Below are positions 10,901-22,300 of a DNA stretch of 64,000 bases, one piece after another. The DNA is from Desmodesmus armatus. Lineage: Eukaryota; Chlorophyta; Chlorophyceae; Sphaeropleales; Scenedesmaceae. The stretch covers positions 310,001-374,000 of the forward strand of contig VIIQ02000007.1 of assembly GCA_007449985.2 (NCBI GenBank), in the 5' to 3' direction. Numbering within the stretch: the first letter of the stretch is position 1; every line of letters starts with the position of its first letter. A program made the position numbers and the translations under genes. Below the pieces are notes generated by a model, which was not told where the DNA came from, did no database searches, and saw only the letters and a list, made by a program, of their open reading frames with translations.

Positions 10901-12502
10901 TGTGTCCCTCAAGCTTGCACAAGTTGACAGCAATCATCCACAACAACAGCAGCACAGTTTGTCCATGAGTGTGTCAGTGAAAACCATCCCTTGGCTGGAG
11001 CTTTCACCATGTTGCTTGCCACAACTCTTCACAGTGTGCGTGCGGCAGGTTTGGCAGACGCTGGCGGCAGTCTTGCCATCCCACAACATGCAGTAGTCGA
11101 TGCATTTTGCTGCTGCTTATGAGAGTTGTTGCATAAGCTCGTTGTGCGGCTTCAGTACCTGTGTCTGCTGCTGGTGCCACCAGTGGATGGCTTGACCAGG
11201 GCTGATGGGTGTACATCTCAGTCATAGCAGGCAGGCAGCAGGCAGTGCACCTGCAGTGCAGCAGCACTCAGCACTGCACTGGCATGGCAACAAGACCATG
11301 CAAGCGTGGTGGGAAACACTCACAAGGGTTGCACATGCGCACTGCGTAGTATCAATCATTGCAAGGCCACTATCACAATGTCATCATAGCGCTGTTTCGT
11401 TGTCAGTGGGAGGCCCTGCGCTGCGTTGTGTGCTATGTTTCTGCCACTATCATCTTGCCAAGAGGCTCTCTTCAATAGAGTCACGGTGTGACATGGCAGC
11501 CGCATTCAAGGTGACCCTGACTGCACACAAGAACCAAGACGCATACTGTGTTATGGGCATGAGTATTGTTGCTGCGGCAGTTGGCATATGTCAACTTCCA
11601 GGCAATGCGCTGTACCTGTGCGTTACGTCACCATACACTGGAAGTTGGCCTGGGTGGCAGCACCGTGCTGCACTGAGTGCAGTGTGACAAGTGGGTGGGT
11701 CCTGGCATGAGGCCAATGCCCTTGTGCACTCACTTGCAGTGTGTGCAGCGGATGTGCGGGAGGTTCGAAGGTGTTTCCCTTGTTTGCTTGCCGTGCGCGC
11801 TACCCTGTGGGGATGGAGTAGATGTGCCTTTCAAAGGTGTCACCTGAATCAAGCAACAGCAGCCTGCTGATAGAGTCTGCTCAGCAGCCTATCCTAGATT
11901 TGGCTGCTAGGACAGACCAGCTTTCAGTGCGATCTAGTCACTGGTGACACACACAACAACCAGGCGTGCAGCGTCGTGGTTGTATGGCATGGCTCAATGC
12001 AGGACTGACTGCAAGTTCAGGTGCTCATGCCAACCCCAGCAGTCACCATGCGATTGCCACAAACCAGCAGCCCGGGCGGTAGTGCTATGCTTGCCTGCAA
12101 TGCTTTCAACATCAGTGCTTGCCTCGCCAGCTCAACAATGAGTTGCAGCAGCCATTTGTAGATCCAGTCTTTTGGCTGTCTAAGGATGTCTAGTTTGAGA
12201 CCATGCAAACCTGGTGGCCTTCTGTCAGCTTGAAGTGTGCTGCTTGTGATGATTACGCAATGCTTGTGCCGCTGCTGGCACCCAACATGCCGCTCGCCCT
12301 AGTTGGCGGGGAGCCGGCATTAACTGCAGACTGTTGTTTGGCTACTCAAATGCACACATGGCAGGTCTGGTTGTTTCCACATTGCGCCTGCCGACTTGCA
12401 GAACACAAACACTGCCCATGGACAGCTGCCGTAAGGGGCACGGTCGGGGCATGCTCATCTCTCCTCTCCCTCTCTCTCAGTGTGTGTGTGTGTGAATCAT
12501 GT

Positions 12503-12598
12503 TGCAAGGCGCAAGCTTTGAACACTCAATTCAGGTGGCACATGGTGTGAAACAAGGCGCAAGCATTGAACACTCAATTCAGGTGGCACATGGTGTGA
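12503..12598. repeat. 48-bp direct duplication
   Basis: Two adjacent 48-base copies (12503-12550 and 12551-12598) differ at one position. They lie just past the 3' end of the transposase gene. Confidence 0.9.
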
Positions 12599-12770
12599 AA
12601 TCTGAGCTGAGTCTGCCAGGTGTTGCCCTAGTGGCGTCCGCGAGTGTACAAGTTGAGTGGTAGGGGCACAAGTGAAAAAGACACAGCGCATCAACACCCC
12701 AATCACATTCCACCAGATGCAGACAAAGGTGTTGAAAAAACACCCAGCAATGGTCAGTATGTGACCTGCA

Positions 12771-15700
12771 TCACAAGGATGCAAAGCGCTGTGCTGCACA
12801 CTGCCCCATACACTGAAAGCGCTGCGCCCAGCGCAACATGAGTGTGTGCTCAGCACGCAGCTGAGCCAACTCCTCTACCTGCCCCTGCATGCTCACTGCC
12901 ACCTTCCAAAGATCAGGCTCAGCAGACAGCTGCTGCTCAATGCTCTCCTCCAGCTCATCAACTGCTACTAGCATGGCTGCTGCTTGTGCTGCTGCTTGCT
13001 GCTGCATGAAGTCAAAGTAAGCAACAGCGCGCGCTCGCTCCATGCGCTGTAGCTGCAGCTCCTCCAGCGTGCGCGCCTCCTGAGGGAATAAGATGAGGGT
13101 ACGAGACAGCACAACAGATACAAACGGCAGGGAATAAGATGAGGGTGCGAGACAGCGCAACAGATGCAAACGGGAGGGACAACACTTGGAGTGGCAGTGC
13201 AGTGACATCATGCACTGGATGGTGTATGCATGGCAATAGTATGTGCCTTGAACGCCCCGCTGCAAACAAGACTTGTCAAATCGCGCTTTCAAGCAGTCTT
13301 TCGCAAGCGCGCCATTTGTGAGATGCAAGTGGCCGGTCATAGATCAGTGGTTGTGAAGTTCCACCTAAGCTGTTCACTACATTCCACAACCCACCACAAC
13401 CCGCCCCTCCCCCTCGCACCTCAGCGCATGCCTCCCTGAACTGCTCAGCCAACACCGCAGGCACGTTGCCACTCAAGGTCTGCCTCCAGGGGAAGGTGCC
13501 CTTCAGCAGATTGCTGACCACCTGCTCGCCCCAGCTGGCCGGCAACTGCTGTGTGACAGTGCTGGAGGGCAGGTCAAGCTGTTGCCAACTAGCGATGCTG
13601 TCAACAAGCTGCCTGATGCGCTTGCGCTTGCGCTTGGCCCTGTTTTGCTGGCTGCGAGTGAGGTTGCTGGCAGCACCAGACTGCTGCCGCTCCTGCATGA
13701 TGCTGCCCAGCGCCGCGACATCGCGTTCAATGTCGCGCTGGGCCTTGCGCACCTCCTGGTCACGCACTGCTGCTAGCCCCTGCTTGTACTGGCTGTCATC
13801 AGGTGCTAGGGGCTGGTCGTACTGCAGGTCCACCTGCAGCTTTGCCAGCCGCTGCACCAGCTTGTTGGTAAGCTTGTCATCCAACGCCCGCGACTGCAGG
13901 GCGCGGCTTTCGGCGCTTGGCAAAGCCACTGCAAAGCTGCTGCTGTTAGCTTTCAATGCCTGCAATGCCCGCAGCTCCTCACTGCAGCGGACATACTCCA
14001 TCTGCACACCCACAGAAAACAACGGCCCGCTTGCATACGGTAGTGCCTTGCAATACAGTAAAGCATGACCAGCGCGGCTGCTATGCATTTCACTCCTTTA
14101 GCAGTAGACTGCAGGAAGCACACACTTTTGCAACACCAATGATGAAGTGCAATCTGGCAAAAACCCACCAATTGCTTGTCTTGCAGCGCCATGCTGTCAG
14201 TGCCATCAGCAGAGCTGCTCATGCTGGCTGTGGCAGCTGCCATAAGGGCCTTCCCCGGGATGCCCTTGTTGGCTGCGGAGTCCAGCAAGGTCTTGATCTG
14301 CTTGCTTGTCTCCTCTGTCAAACAGCACACCAGGCAGCAACACACACCAGCAAGTGAGCCCAGAGCACACACTGCATGTTGCAAACTCACCCTTGTCAGA
14401 CTACATTAAGAGTATCCAAACCAAACCACATAGTAAGTCTGGTCTGCCACAGCAAGGGGCGTGGCTATATCATTAGGGATCACCTACGCACTGCTGGCAC
14501 GCACAAAGGCATACGGGCAGCACCCTGAAACCCTCACTGTACTGTGCTTCCACCGCATCAATGCATTTGCTCACCCAGCTTCTTGATGCATGCTGCACGC
14601 GATGCCACCATGGCGGCAATGAAGCCCTCCAACTTGTCTTCACTCAGGAGCTGGAAGGCAGTGTCCAGTGCTGCCAAGTAGCGCCGCTTGCCCATGTAGC
14701 GGGTCAACTTGGTGACGGCACGCACTGCAGCCCACGTATGCTCGCAATTCTCGCCAACCCGGCGCCCTGAGCCTGAGCAAGCAAGAAATAAGCGCAAGCA
14801 GCGTACATTCACTACAACAAAGGCAAGTGCCCCGTGACGCCACACATAAACATATGCCAGCATGGAAGACAAATACTTACTGAAGTCCATTCGCTGAACT
14901 ACTGCAGTGCCACCCTTTGGCTTCACGTGGAGCCTGCCAAGCCTGCAGCATGCTACTTACCAGACAAGTAGAACCCAGAGTTGCGCAGGAAGCACTCGCT
15001 GCCGTGCCCCCGCCCATGCCACCACGGCACTTTGATGTGAGTGGGCGGTTGTTGCCCAGACATGTGGAGCCGCCAGTGCGCTGCAAACGTGCACCCTGTG
15101 TCCAAGAACAGCACCTGCAGCTCGACTAAGTGCAGCAGGTATGACACCAGCAGGTCAAAGTACAAAAAGCGCTCTGGCGCCGGCATTGCCAGCATGCACC
15201 CCAGGAGAGGCTGCCCATGGGTGCACACGACCCCTGCAACACCACACTCATCGCTGATGCTGTTGTTGACAGACGTTTCACGCGCGCACGACAGCCGGGG
15301 GTGGCACTGATGCTCGATGTGCGCTTCCAGCTCCAGCTCAGCATCGTCCCCTGCTGCCGCACCAGCTGCAGCAGCAGTGGGACCCCCAGCCTGCATGCTG
15401 ACACCGCCGCTGGTGGCGTTGAAAGCGCCGCTGAGGGGAAGTTGGCCGGCAGCATTCAACTCCATCAGCTGCTGGTGTGGCTGCCCAAAGAACATGTGCT
15501 CACTGTCCCGGCTGACTGCGCTGCTCTTGCCAGCTGACTTGTAGCGGTTGGCCTTGACCATCGCATCTGTTGCTGCGGCGAACAAGAAGGGCTTACCCGT
15601 AGCACCAACAGCAGGCAGGGCCACATCCCCTGCATGCACAGATATGCACACAGATATGATCTTCATGACCAACCACAGAAAAATAGTGTCAGTCATGGTG

Positions 15701-17039
15701 CGACCCAGTAACCAGCAAGCTGGACCCCCTGAGGTTGGTGCGCTAATGTCCCGCCCACCAGCGCATTGCCGGTGCGCACCTGGTAGAAGACCAACCTGCT
15801 GCGCAGCGGCGACAGCCTCAGCATCATCACCCAAACAGGTCAGGGCCGTATGGCGGGGCACAACACGGAAGGAGCCTGCACAACAGGTGGCCACACTGAG
15901 TTAGAACCATCGGGCCTCTGCATGACAGGTGTACAAGGCACTTGGACTGATAGGGGTAAAGTGCCGAAGGACGTCACACACCTGATGCAATCAGAGCAAA
16001 AGTGCAAAGCAGCATGAGCATCATTTCATGCACACCTTGTATGTCAGCCACAGCTGTTGTGATAAGTCGCCACCCACCACCCTGCATACGCCGGCCGACT
16101 CACCATCTTCAGTGCTCTGGCCAGGCACCGCAGCACACCCAGATCAGCATGCCGCAGGACCAAGCTGTGAGCGCCCAATGTCAGCTGCCACAGCAGCTAT
16201 GCTGCACCACGCTGCGCACACCGCCCGCCACTGCTCCCACGCAGCGCTGAGGTGCCTGAACAAGACAGAGAGTACATGGCGTGAGATGCATGTGAGCCCC
16301 ATGAAAGTTGGCGGTGGATGACCAGTCCTATGGCGTTGGTATACAAAGAGGTGTATGCTGTAGATGCAGCAACAGAGGATGAGCGCCACAATGGCCCAAT
16401 GTTGGCCCATGATTAGGAGCGGGCTTTGGCCACAGTACACAGCATACAACTATGCACAACCACAGCTACAGCTATCACTGTAATGGTCCCCGTACATGCT
16501 CAATGCATGCTACAGCTGCCGGCACTGACACTGCCAGCATGAAGGCTCACACACAGGGAAAAGTCGGCCTTGGCACCCACCTGTCATCATTGGGTAGGAG
16601 TGCACTGGACAGCTTGGGCAGCAAGGGGGCATACACGTCTGCGCTTGCTGCCACCTTGCTGAGGGCCTCCGCCAGTGCAGTGGCGCTCAGACCAGACTGA
16701 AACATCGGTGTGTACAGGTCCAAGAGCTGCGTGCTGAACCAAACACCAGGCTGCACGGGAGCGTTGCCAAAAAAGCCCGCTGCTGCTGCCTGTACCTCCC
16801 ATTGCTTGTCACAGCAAGCACACCCCACTGTGGGGACTGGCAGCCAAAAGCTGGCCCCCAGGACATGGCATGCCACCAGTCGCATGCTGACAATCTGTAG
16901 GAGCATTTGAGCCGGCTGTTCAACATCATCTTGCTCCTGGGCTTCCGCAGTGCCCTGCTGCTGCTGCTGCTGCCGTTGCTGCTGCTGCTGCTGCCATTGC
17001 TGCTGCTGCTGCCGTTGCTGCTGCTGCTGCTGCTGCCGT

Positions 17040-17071
<32 letters not shown>

Positions 17072-17642
17072 CTGTTGCTGATCGGCTGGTCGATCTGGCT
17101 GGTGCTGGGCAGCGTTCAGCAACTGGGCTGCCAGTTGTTGCCCAAGCTCTTCCCTGTCTGGAGGCTGATGTATAAGGCAGCAGCAAGAGTGTCTGATAAG
17201 GGATGCTGCCACTGACTGTGTTGCACAGTGTAGTGCTGAATCAATCTGCTGGTGGTTGCTGGTGTCGGCATCGAAAGCTGTACTGCTGTGCCAGCTGCCG
17301 GTTCTGCACGTTGGCCTTGTCCCAGTTCTGCTGTGCTGCCTGGTTGCGCTCCTCCCACTCTGACAGGCCTGCTGGCTCCGCTGTGCTGCAGCCATCACCA
17401 TCATCTGACTGATGCAGACGTGGCCGGCCACTGCCGCGACTCCCAGGCGGCAACTGGCCAGTTCGATTTGATCTAGGTCGTTTGCGGTTCTCTTCTGCTA
17501 TGTTTGCTGCTTGCTGCTCTACTGTGACGAAATTCAGCTGGATCTTAGCATTCATTGCATTGATGCTGTTGGATGAAGATGCAGCAGGGTGTTTACTGGG
17601 TTTGATATCATACATCTTTCGTGGGCCGCATTCATTTGACAT
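12771..17642 (-). CDS. KDZ-like transposase, apparently intact
   Basis: Ten exons on the minus strand fit without a stop: 17642-17284, 17153-16581, 16255-16161, 15875-15780, 15629-14961, 14901-14881, 14772-14575, 14314-14169, 14001-13420 and 13079-12771. They encode 1015 aa. A polyQ stretch follows residue 145. A CACC cysteine cluster precedes GFFGNAPVQP (246-255), the KDZ signature linking the Cys-rich domain to the catalytic region. Other KDZ-type motifs are VVCTHG (508-513), FLDTGC (D551), WWHGRGH (577-583) and GENCEHTW (610-617, E611/E614). The C-terminus is Arg-rich with coiled-coil character. The D and E residues are the likely RNase-H-fold catalytic acids. Exon 6 is only 21 nt. The donor of exon 3 (GTCCTG) is weak, so that junction is the least certain. 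Family assignment is from remembered motif patterns. Confidence 0.75.
13084..13175. repeat. 46-bp duplication in a transposase intron
   Basis: GGGAATAAGATGAGGGT recurs at 13084 and 13130, with the following 28 bases also repeated at a few mismatches. The repeat lies in the last intron of the transposase, directly upstream of the exon 10 acceptor, so it also duplicates splice-site-proximal sequence. Confidence 0.8.
16953..17078. repeat. CTG/CAG trinucleotide tract encoding polyQ
   Basis: An interrupted CTG run on the plus strand (CAG on the coding minus strand) encodes the Gln-rich stretch of the transposase. Interruptions are mainly TTG and CCG/CCA triplets. Confidence 0.9.
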
Positions 17643-17972
17643 ATCGTTTCATCGGCATGACTAATCTGCCGTTTGACTAACCTGCAGTGGGATGGAGTGC
17701 TGGGAACCATGTGATGACAGGAAGGCTGGAGCAGGACTTCACTATCGACGATCTCATTGGTTACCCGTCATTCAATCAGTAAGTTGTCACTGCTTCAAGG
17801 ACCAGGCAGCTAGGCCAGGCAGTCACGCCCAGTCACGCCGAGTCATGGGCTGATCTTTATGTGGCTACAGGTGGACTGATTGCGGGAGCTAATTTTCAGG
17901 CCCAACAGCATTGTTTTCCATGTCATATCATGTTGTGATGCCTGAGCCTGGCTGGGCCTCCCTAGCTGGGCT

Positions 17973-18012
<40 letters not shown>
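17973..18012 (+). repeat. 40-base G homopolymer
   Basis: An uninterrupted run of 40 G lies between the transposase start and the right element end. Its exact length is likely to be unreliable in assembly. It could form G-quadruplex structures. Confidence 0.95.
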
Positions 18013-18013
<1 letters not shown>

Positions 18014-18117
18014 TGCTGGCCAAGTGGAAATCCCAACAATGCCACTTGAAAAGCCCTTGTCACCCACATGGGACACGCCTGCAGCTTGTATCTGGCCTCT
18101 GGTATTGTCCCCGTATG

Positions 18118-18184
18118 TGGTACGCAACCCTCCCATATATGGATATAGTACCCTACCCTATACTGGCACTGGTTACCATGAGAC
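18118..18184 (-). repeat. inner inverted repeat, right copy
   Basis: It is the reverse complement of 5014-5080 with one mismatch. It sits 141 bases from the right terminus. Confidence 0.85.
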
Positions 18185-18325
18185 TTAGCTGGTCCATCAA
18201 CCGGGTTGACGACGTGCTGGTTGATTAAACCGACTCGTCAACCCGGTTGATGTCCTCGTTAAATAAAGCGTGGTTGCATCAACGCTCGCTCTGGTTTAAT
18301 CAACACCCCGAATTTTTCCGACGCG
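18185..18325 (-). repeat. right subterminal palindromes and terminal inverted repeat
   Basis: Several GGTTGATTAAACC/CATCAACCGGGTTGA motifs lead into the terminal repeat at 18291-18325, which ends CCGACGCG. It is the counterpart of 3711-3745. The base pair GA follows immediately outside. Confidence 0.75.
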
Positions 18326-19302
18326 GAGGTCGTTGGTAGTGTGTGTGTGGTCAGGGTCACCCTTGTCCTCTCACAAGACAGGAGCAAGTGCTGAGCTGGC
18401 ACACACAGAGGGTTTTTGGGTTTTAGGCACTGTTGATAAGCCGCAGGCTGGAATGCCTTCGTGGTTGCAGGGGTTCCTGCTTGCTTTGCAGGACGTGGAT
18501 GTTCGTTGCAAAGCTATTGGCAGGTCCAAGTGGCACTGCTTTGGTAATAATGCCTGACCCTGCAGCAGATACCTGTGTGTATGTTAGCGCTATGAGGCCT
18601 GCAGGCATGGTCCTGCCCTGGCAGCAGCATCCCCTGTTGTACAGTGTGCTCCTGCATGCGGTTGATGGCAACATATCTTCAGGGCCTTGAGTGCCTGACA
18701 GCGTTCAGAGCACGCAGTGCATGTGCCAGAACTTTCACACAAAGCGTCTGTTGTTTTAGGGGCTGGCTGCATGCTACCAATAGCACCGGCTGATGGACTG
18801 TGCAGTTTCTCAATCCACTAGACAATCCATCAGCCACCGCAGACCCAGACCCACGTAGCTCAGCTCAAGACGACGCTACAGAAACCTTTGCTTCGGCACA
18901 TGTTATCATCGTATCTTTTCCGGGAGGACCTTTTACCACACTCTGCCGGTCCGCTGCTGCTACTACAGCCAGTGATCCACAAAGTCACGCACAAGTGCAG
19001 CGCAGCTGATTACAGTTAGCACGAAACCTTTCTTATAGCCGATCTGGCAGGTGGCAGCTTGATCACAGGTGTGTCACCCGACGGAGTGACGCACCGGGAC
19101 TAGTAGTAGGCAGCTGACCGTCCAGTCCTGCATGAGTCCGTTCTGTACGGTCTTTTGCTCTTGTTTGTGCTTCTAGTGATATCTTCTGTGTTTTCACCTG
19201 CTGTCCCGCCCCTACTTCATCAGCGGCAGGAGCTGAAGGTTCCAACATCTCCAGTACACCGAATCAAGCCACTCGGGCTTTTCTTTTGAGTTCAACAGCA
19301 CG
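18326..19302. other. intergenic region upstream of the Kazal gene
   Basis: No exon or RNA gene is recognised. The interval separates the transposon terminus from the ATG at 19303 and should contain that gene's promoter and 5' UTR. Confidence 0.5.
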
Positions 19303-22300
19303 ATGGGAACGCTACGGCGTTCACGCGTGCTGTGCCTGACTCTGCTAGCGGTCAGCTGTGTTGTGATGATCGCTACTGCCCAGAATCCAGCTATGGGCCC
19401 TCCTGACGGTTGCGACTGTCCTCCTGAGATGTCTGAGGTGTGTGGAGACGATGGAGAGACCTACACGCACGCCTGCGCAGCAGAGTGCTACGGTGTCTTG
19501 GTGGCTCATGAAGGCCCTTGTGGAAGCAAGCCAGGCAGTGCTGGTGCACCAGCAGCAGCTGGCAACAGCTCCGTCGGCAGCAACAGCTCTTCTGCGAGCA
19601 ACACCTCCGCGAGGGCTACAGCAGGACCCCTTCCCAGCGGTGCCACTGCAGTTGTGAACATCATGACCCTTCTGGAGCCAACGGAACAGCAGCATCAAAT
19701 GGGTCAGCAGCCAAGGCCTCCTCAGCTGCCAACGGCACCACAGTGAGCCTCTTGACCGGTCCCACAGGCACCAGCAGCAGCGGCAGCAAGCCAGTAACAG
19801 CCGGACCCACCGTCATTGCAGCTGGCATCATGATCCGGCCAGGAGCAGCAGCAAACAGCACTGCAGCAGCTCCAGGTGCTGCCTCTGCTGCTGCTGATCC
19901 AGAGGCAGAACCCAGGCCAGCCAGCCTGGGAGGCCTCACCACCGGAAGCCCCAGCCCCAGCCCTAAACCCAGCCCCAGCCCCAGCCCTAAGCCCAGCCCC
20001 AGCCCTGCACCTGGCGCCACAGCTGCCAGCACCAGCAGCATCCTCCCTCCTGTCAACACAGCCATGGCCAGCCCCAGCCCAAGCCCCAGCCCTAAACCCA
20101 GCCCCAGCCCCAGCCCAAGCCCCAAGCCCAGCCCAAGTCCCTCTGGGAGCAGCATATTGCCAATTAGCACAGCCAGCAGCAGCAGCCCCAGCCCCAGCCC
20201 CAAGCCCAGCCCCAGCCCCAGCATGGGTTCAGCAAGCATGGCAGGCCCTGGCGGCCCTATGAATGGCATGGTGGCATTGGGTGGCACAGCAGTGCAGCCT
20301 CCCAAGGTCACCCCTGTGGATACTGCAAAGTGCCCCTGCCCCAAGGTATGTACGTGCGACTGGATACACTGCCTCTACAGCTTGGATGGGGAGGTTGCGT
20401 CTTGATAGACTGGGGCGACAGCACACAAGAATGGGTTGCACACATGCGTGAGGAAAGTTGAGGTGCGTGCAGTTTGCCCTGCACCCTGCATTACACTGGT
20501 GTGCAATGTGGACCCGGCAACAAGAGCTGTACATACGGAAGTGTGCGCGCAACACGTCCTGCCAGCTGGTGCTGAAACTGCTCTTGCTGCTTATGCTGTT
20601 GTTGCTCCTGCTGCAGATCTATGCACCCGTGTGCGGTGTTGACAACTCCATCTACGCCAACAAGTGCCTCGCAGGGTGCATTGGTGTGCAGACAGCAACT
20701 GACAAGGTAAGCACCTGCTGGCTTTGCCATCTGCATGGCAAGCAAACACACTGTCACACTGTCCTTTGAAAGTTTGAAAGAAAGAGTGAAACAATTTGCA
20801 TAAAGGTGGGATTGAATACACATTTAGCTGTCTATCTGCGTCCTCGAGGAAAGCAGACCGTTTTCCTTGCAGATCCAGATAGACAGCTAGCTATGTCTGC
20901 AATCCCACCTTTATGCACATTGTTTCACTAGCCATGCCTTCAATTCAGAGTTTTGAAAGCTGTTGCACGCACTCTTTCACACTGTTCAACACTTTCAATT
21001 TTTGTAGAGTCGCCACAATCTCTAGCTTATGTGTGTGGTCTACACTGACAGCCAGGGCAGCTCACACCTGCATACTTTGCAAGCAGTGTCTTATGGACGC
21101 ATGCTTTCGCCCAGCAGAGTTGCGCAGACCAGTCTGCTGCTCAAAACGGTTAAGCCCTGCGCCATATCCATTCCTCACCGCGCACTCCTTCACCACCTTT
21201 TGCCCATGCATTTCACAGATGATTCACCAAGAGGGCAGTGAGTTTGAAGGAACCCATCACTGCGCTCTCCCCCCACCCCTCTCCCTTCTCCTCCTCCATC
21301 CTTGCCCCTTGCCCCTCTGCTCGTCTCCCCGGGCCCTTTCCTACCTCCCTTCTCCCCTCCCCTCCCCTCCCCACACCCACACCACACTCCCCCTGCCCTC
21401 CTGCACACACAGGTGATCAACCTGGAGGGTCAGTGTGTGATGGCCCCCCCAGACATGCCACAGGCAGCAGCAACCCTGTCAGGCCCCAGCGGTACCACCA
21501 GCACCATCATCCCTAGTGGCACCGCCACCCCCACCACCCCCACCAGCAGCACCTCCAAGCCCAGCCCCAGCCCCAGCCCCAGTGCTAGTGCTAGTGTCAC
21601 TACTGGTCCCATGGGTGGCCTAGTGACACCTGGCCCAATGGATGGGCCAGGTTCCGGGATTGATGAAGTTCTCCCTGAGGATGACTATGAACCAGAGGTG
21701 ATCGACGTTGACGTGGAGGTTACTGGCATCAGCGGTGGGCCAGGTGCCGCTGCTGGGACAGGATCTGGCCCAGGATCTTCCATGGGGGGGATGATGCCAC
21801 CTGGCGGGATGACTAACACCAGCAGCACCAGCGGTGGCGACAGCGCAAACGCCACGAGCAGCAGCAGCAGTACCTGGGGCAGCAGCGGCAGCAGCAGCCA
21901 GTCTCCACCGCCCCCTCCCCCACCCCCTCCACCCCCACCACCAGGATCGGTCTCTAACCAGGATGGGTCTTCCTGGTCCCATGATGGTGATCACAAGCAA
22001 GATCAGGAGTCCTGGGGCGGCGACAGCTCCAGCAACAACACCAACAGCGGCAGCAGCGGCGGCAGTGGCGGCAGCGGCAGCAGCAGCAAGCCTGTCCCTG
22101 CTGCTGCTGTTGCTGCCTCCTGGGCCCTGTCCCAGGGCCAGCAGGACTGCAAGTGCTCTGGAGATGTGCAGCTGGTGTGTGGAGTGGACGGAGTCACATA
22201 TGCACACCCCTGCATCGCCCAGTGCCTCAATGTGCAGGTAAGGTGGTACCTTGGCAATTATGAACCGTTGGTTGAAGCTTGCGGGCACCTTGAACGCTCT

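Larger units (their letters stand above)
8481..12770. other. noncoding centre of the transposon
   Basis: This 4.3-kb interval lies between the ends of the two convergent element genes. No phase-consistent exon chain or known domain was found. It contains a 171-bp tandem repeat array (10110-10900) and a 48-bp duplication (12503-12598). The rest is unremarkable CAG- and TGC-rich sequence. Confidence 0.55.
3711..18325. mobile_element. 14.6-kb KDZ-superfamily-like DNA transposon
   Basis: The element is bounded by imperfect terminal inverted repeats. The first 35 bases from 3711 match the reverse complement of the last 35 bases ending at 18325 at about 30 positions, with an identical 15-base core. 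A second inverted pair lies inside (5014-5080 versus 18118-18184, 66 of 67 positions matching). Both ends carry clusters of GGTTGATC/AACC palindromes. It encodes a split KDZ-like transposase on the minus strand and a companion gene on the plus strand, with a 4.3-kb noncoding middle. Only a dinucleotide GA flanks both termini, so no convincing target-site duplication is seen. KDZ (Kyakuja-Dileera-Zisupton) elements are known in fungi, algae and animals. The high identity of the inner repeats and the open transposase frame suggest recent activity. Confidence 0.8.

Noticed and set aside
13466..14068. 200-codon open frame on the plus strand
   Set aside because: It is the antisense shadow of transposase exon 9. 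The minus-strand reading has consistent splice phases and family motifs.
3711..18325. An 8-bp target-site duplication for the transposon
   Set aside because: Only the dinucleotide GA is shared by the two flanks, which is expected by chance fairly often.
19661..20344. 227-codon Leu/Gly-rich open frame on the minus strand
   Set aside because: It is the complement of the (SP)n coding repeat. Repetitive codons keep several frames open.
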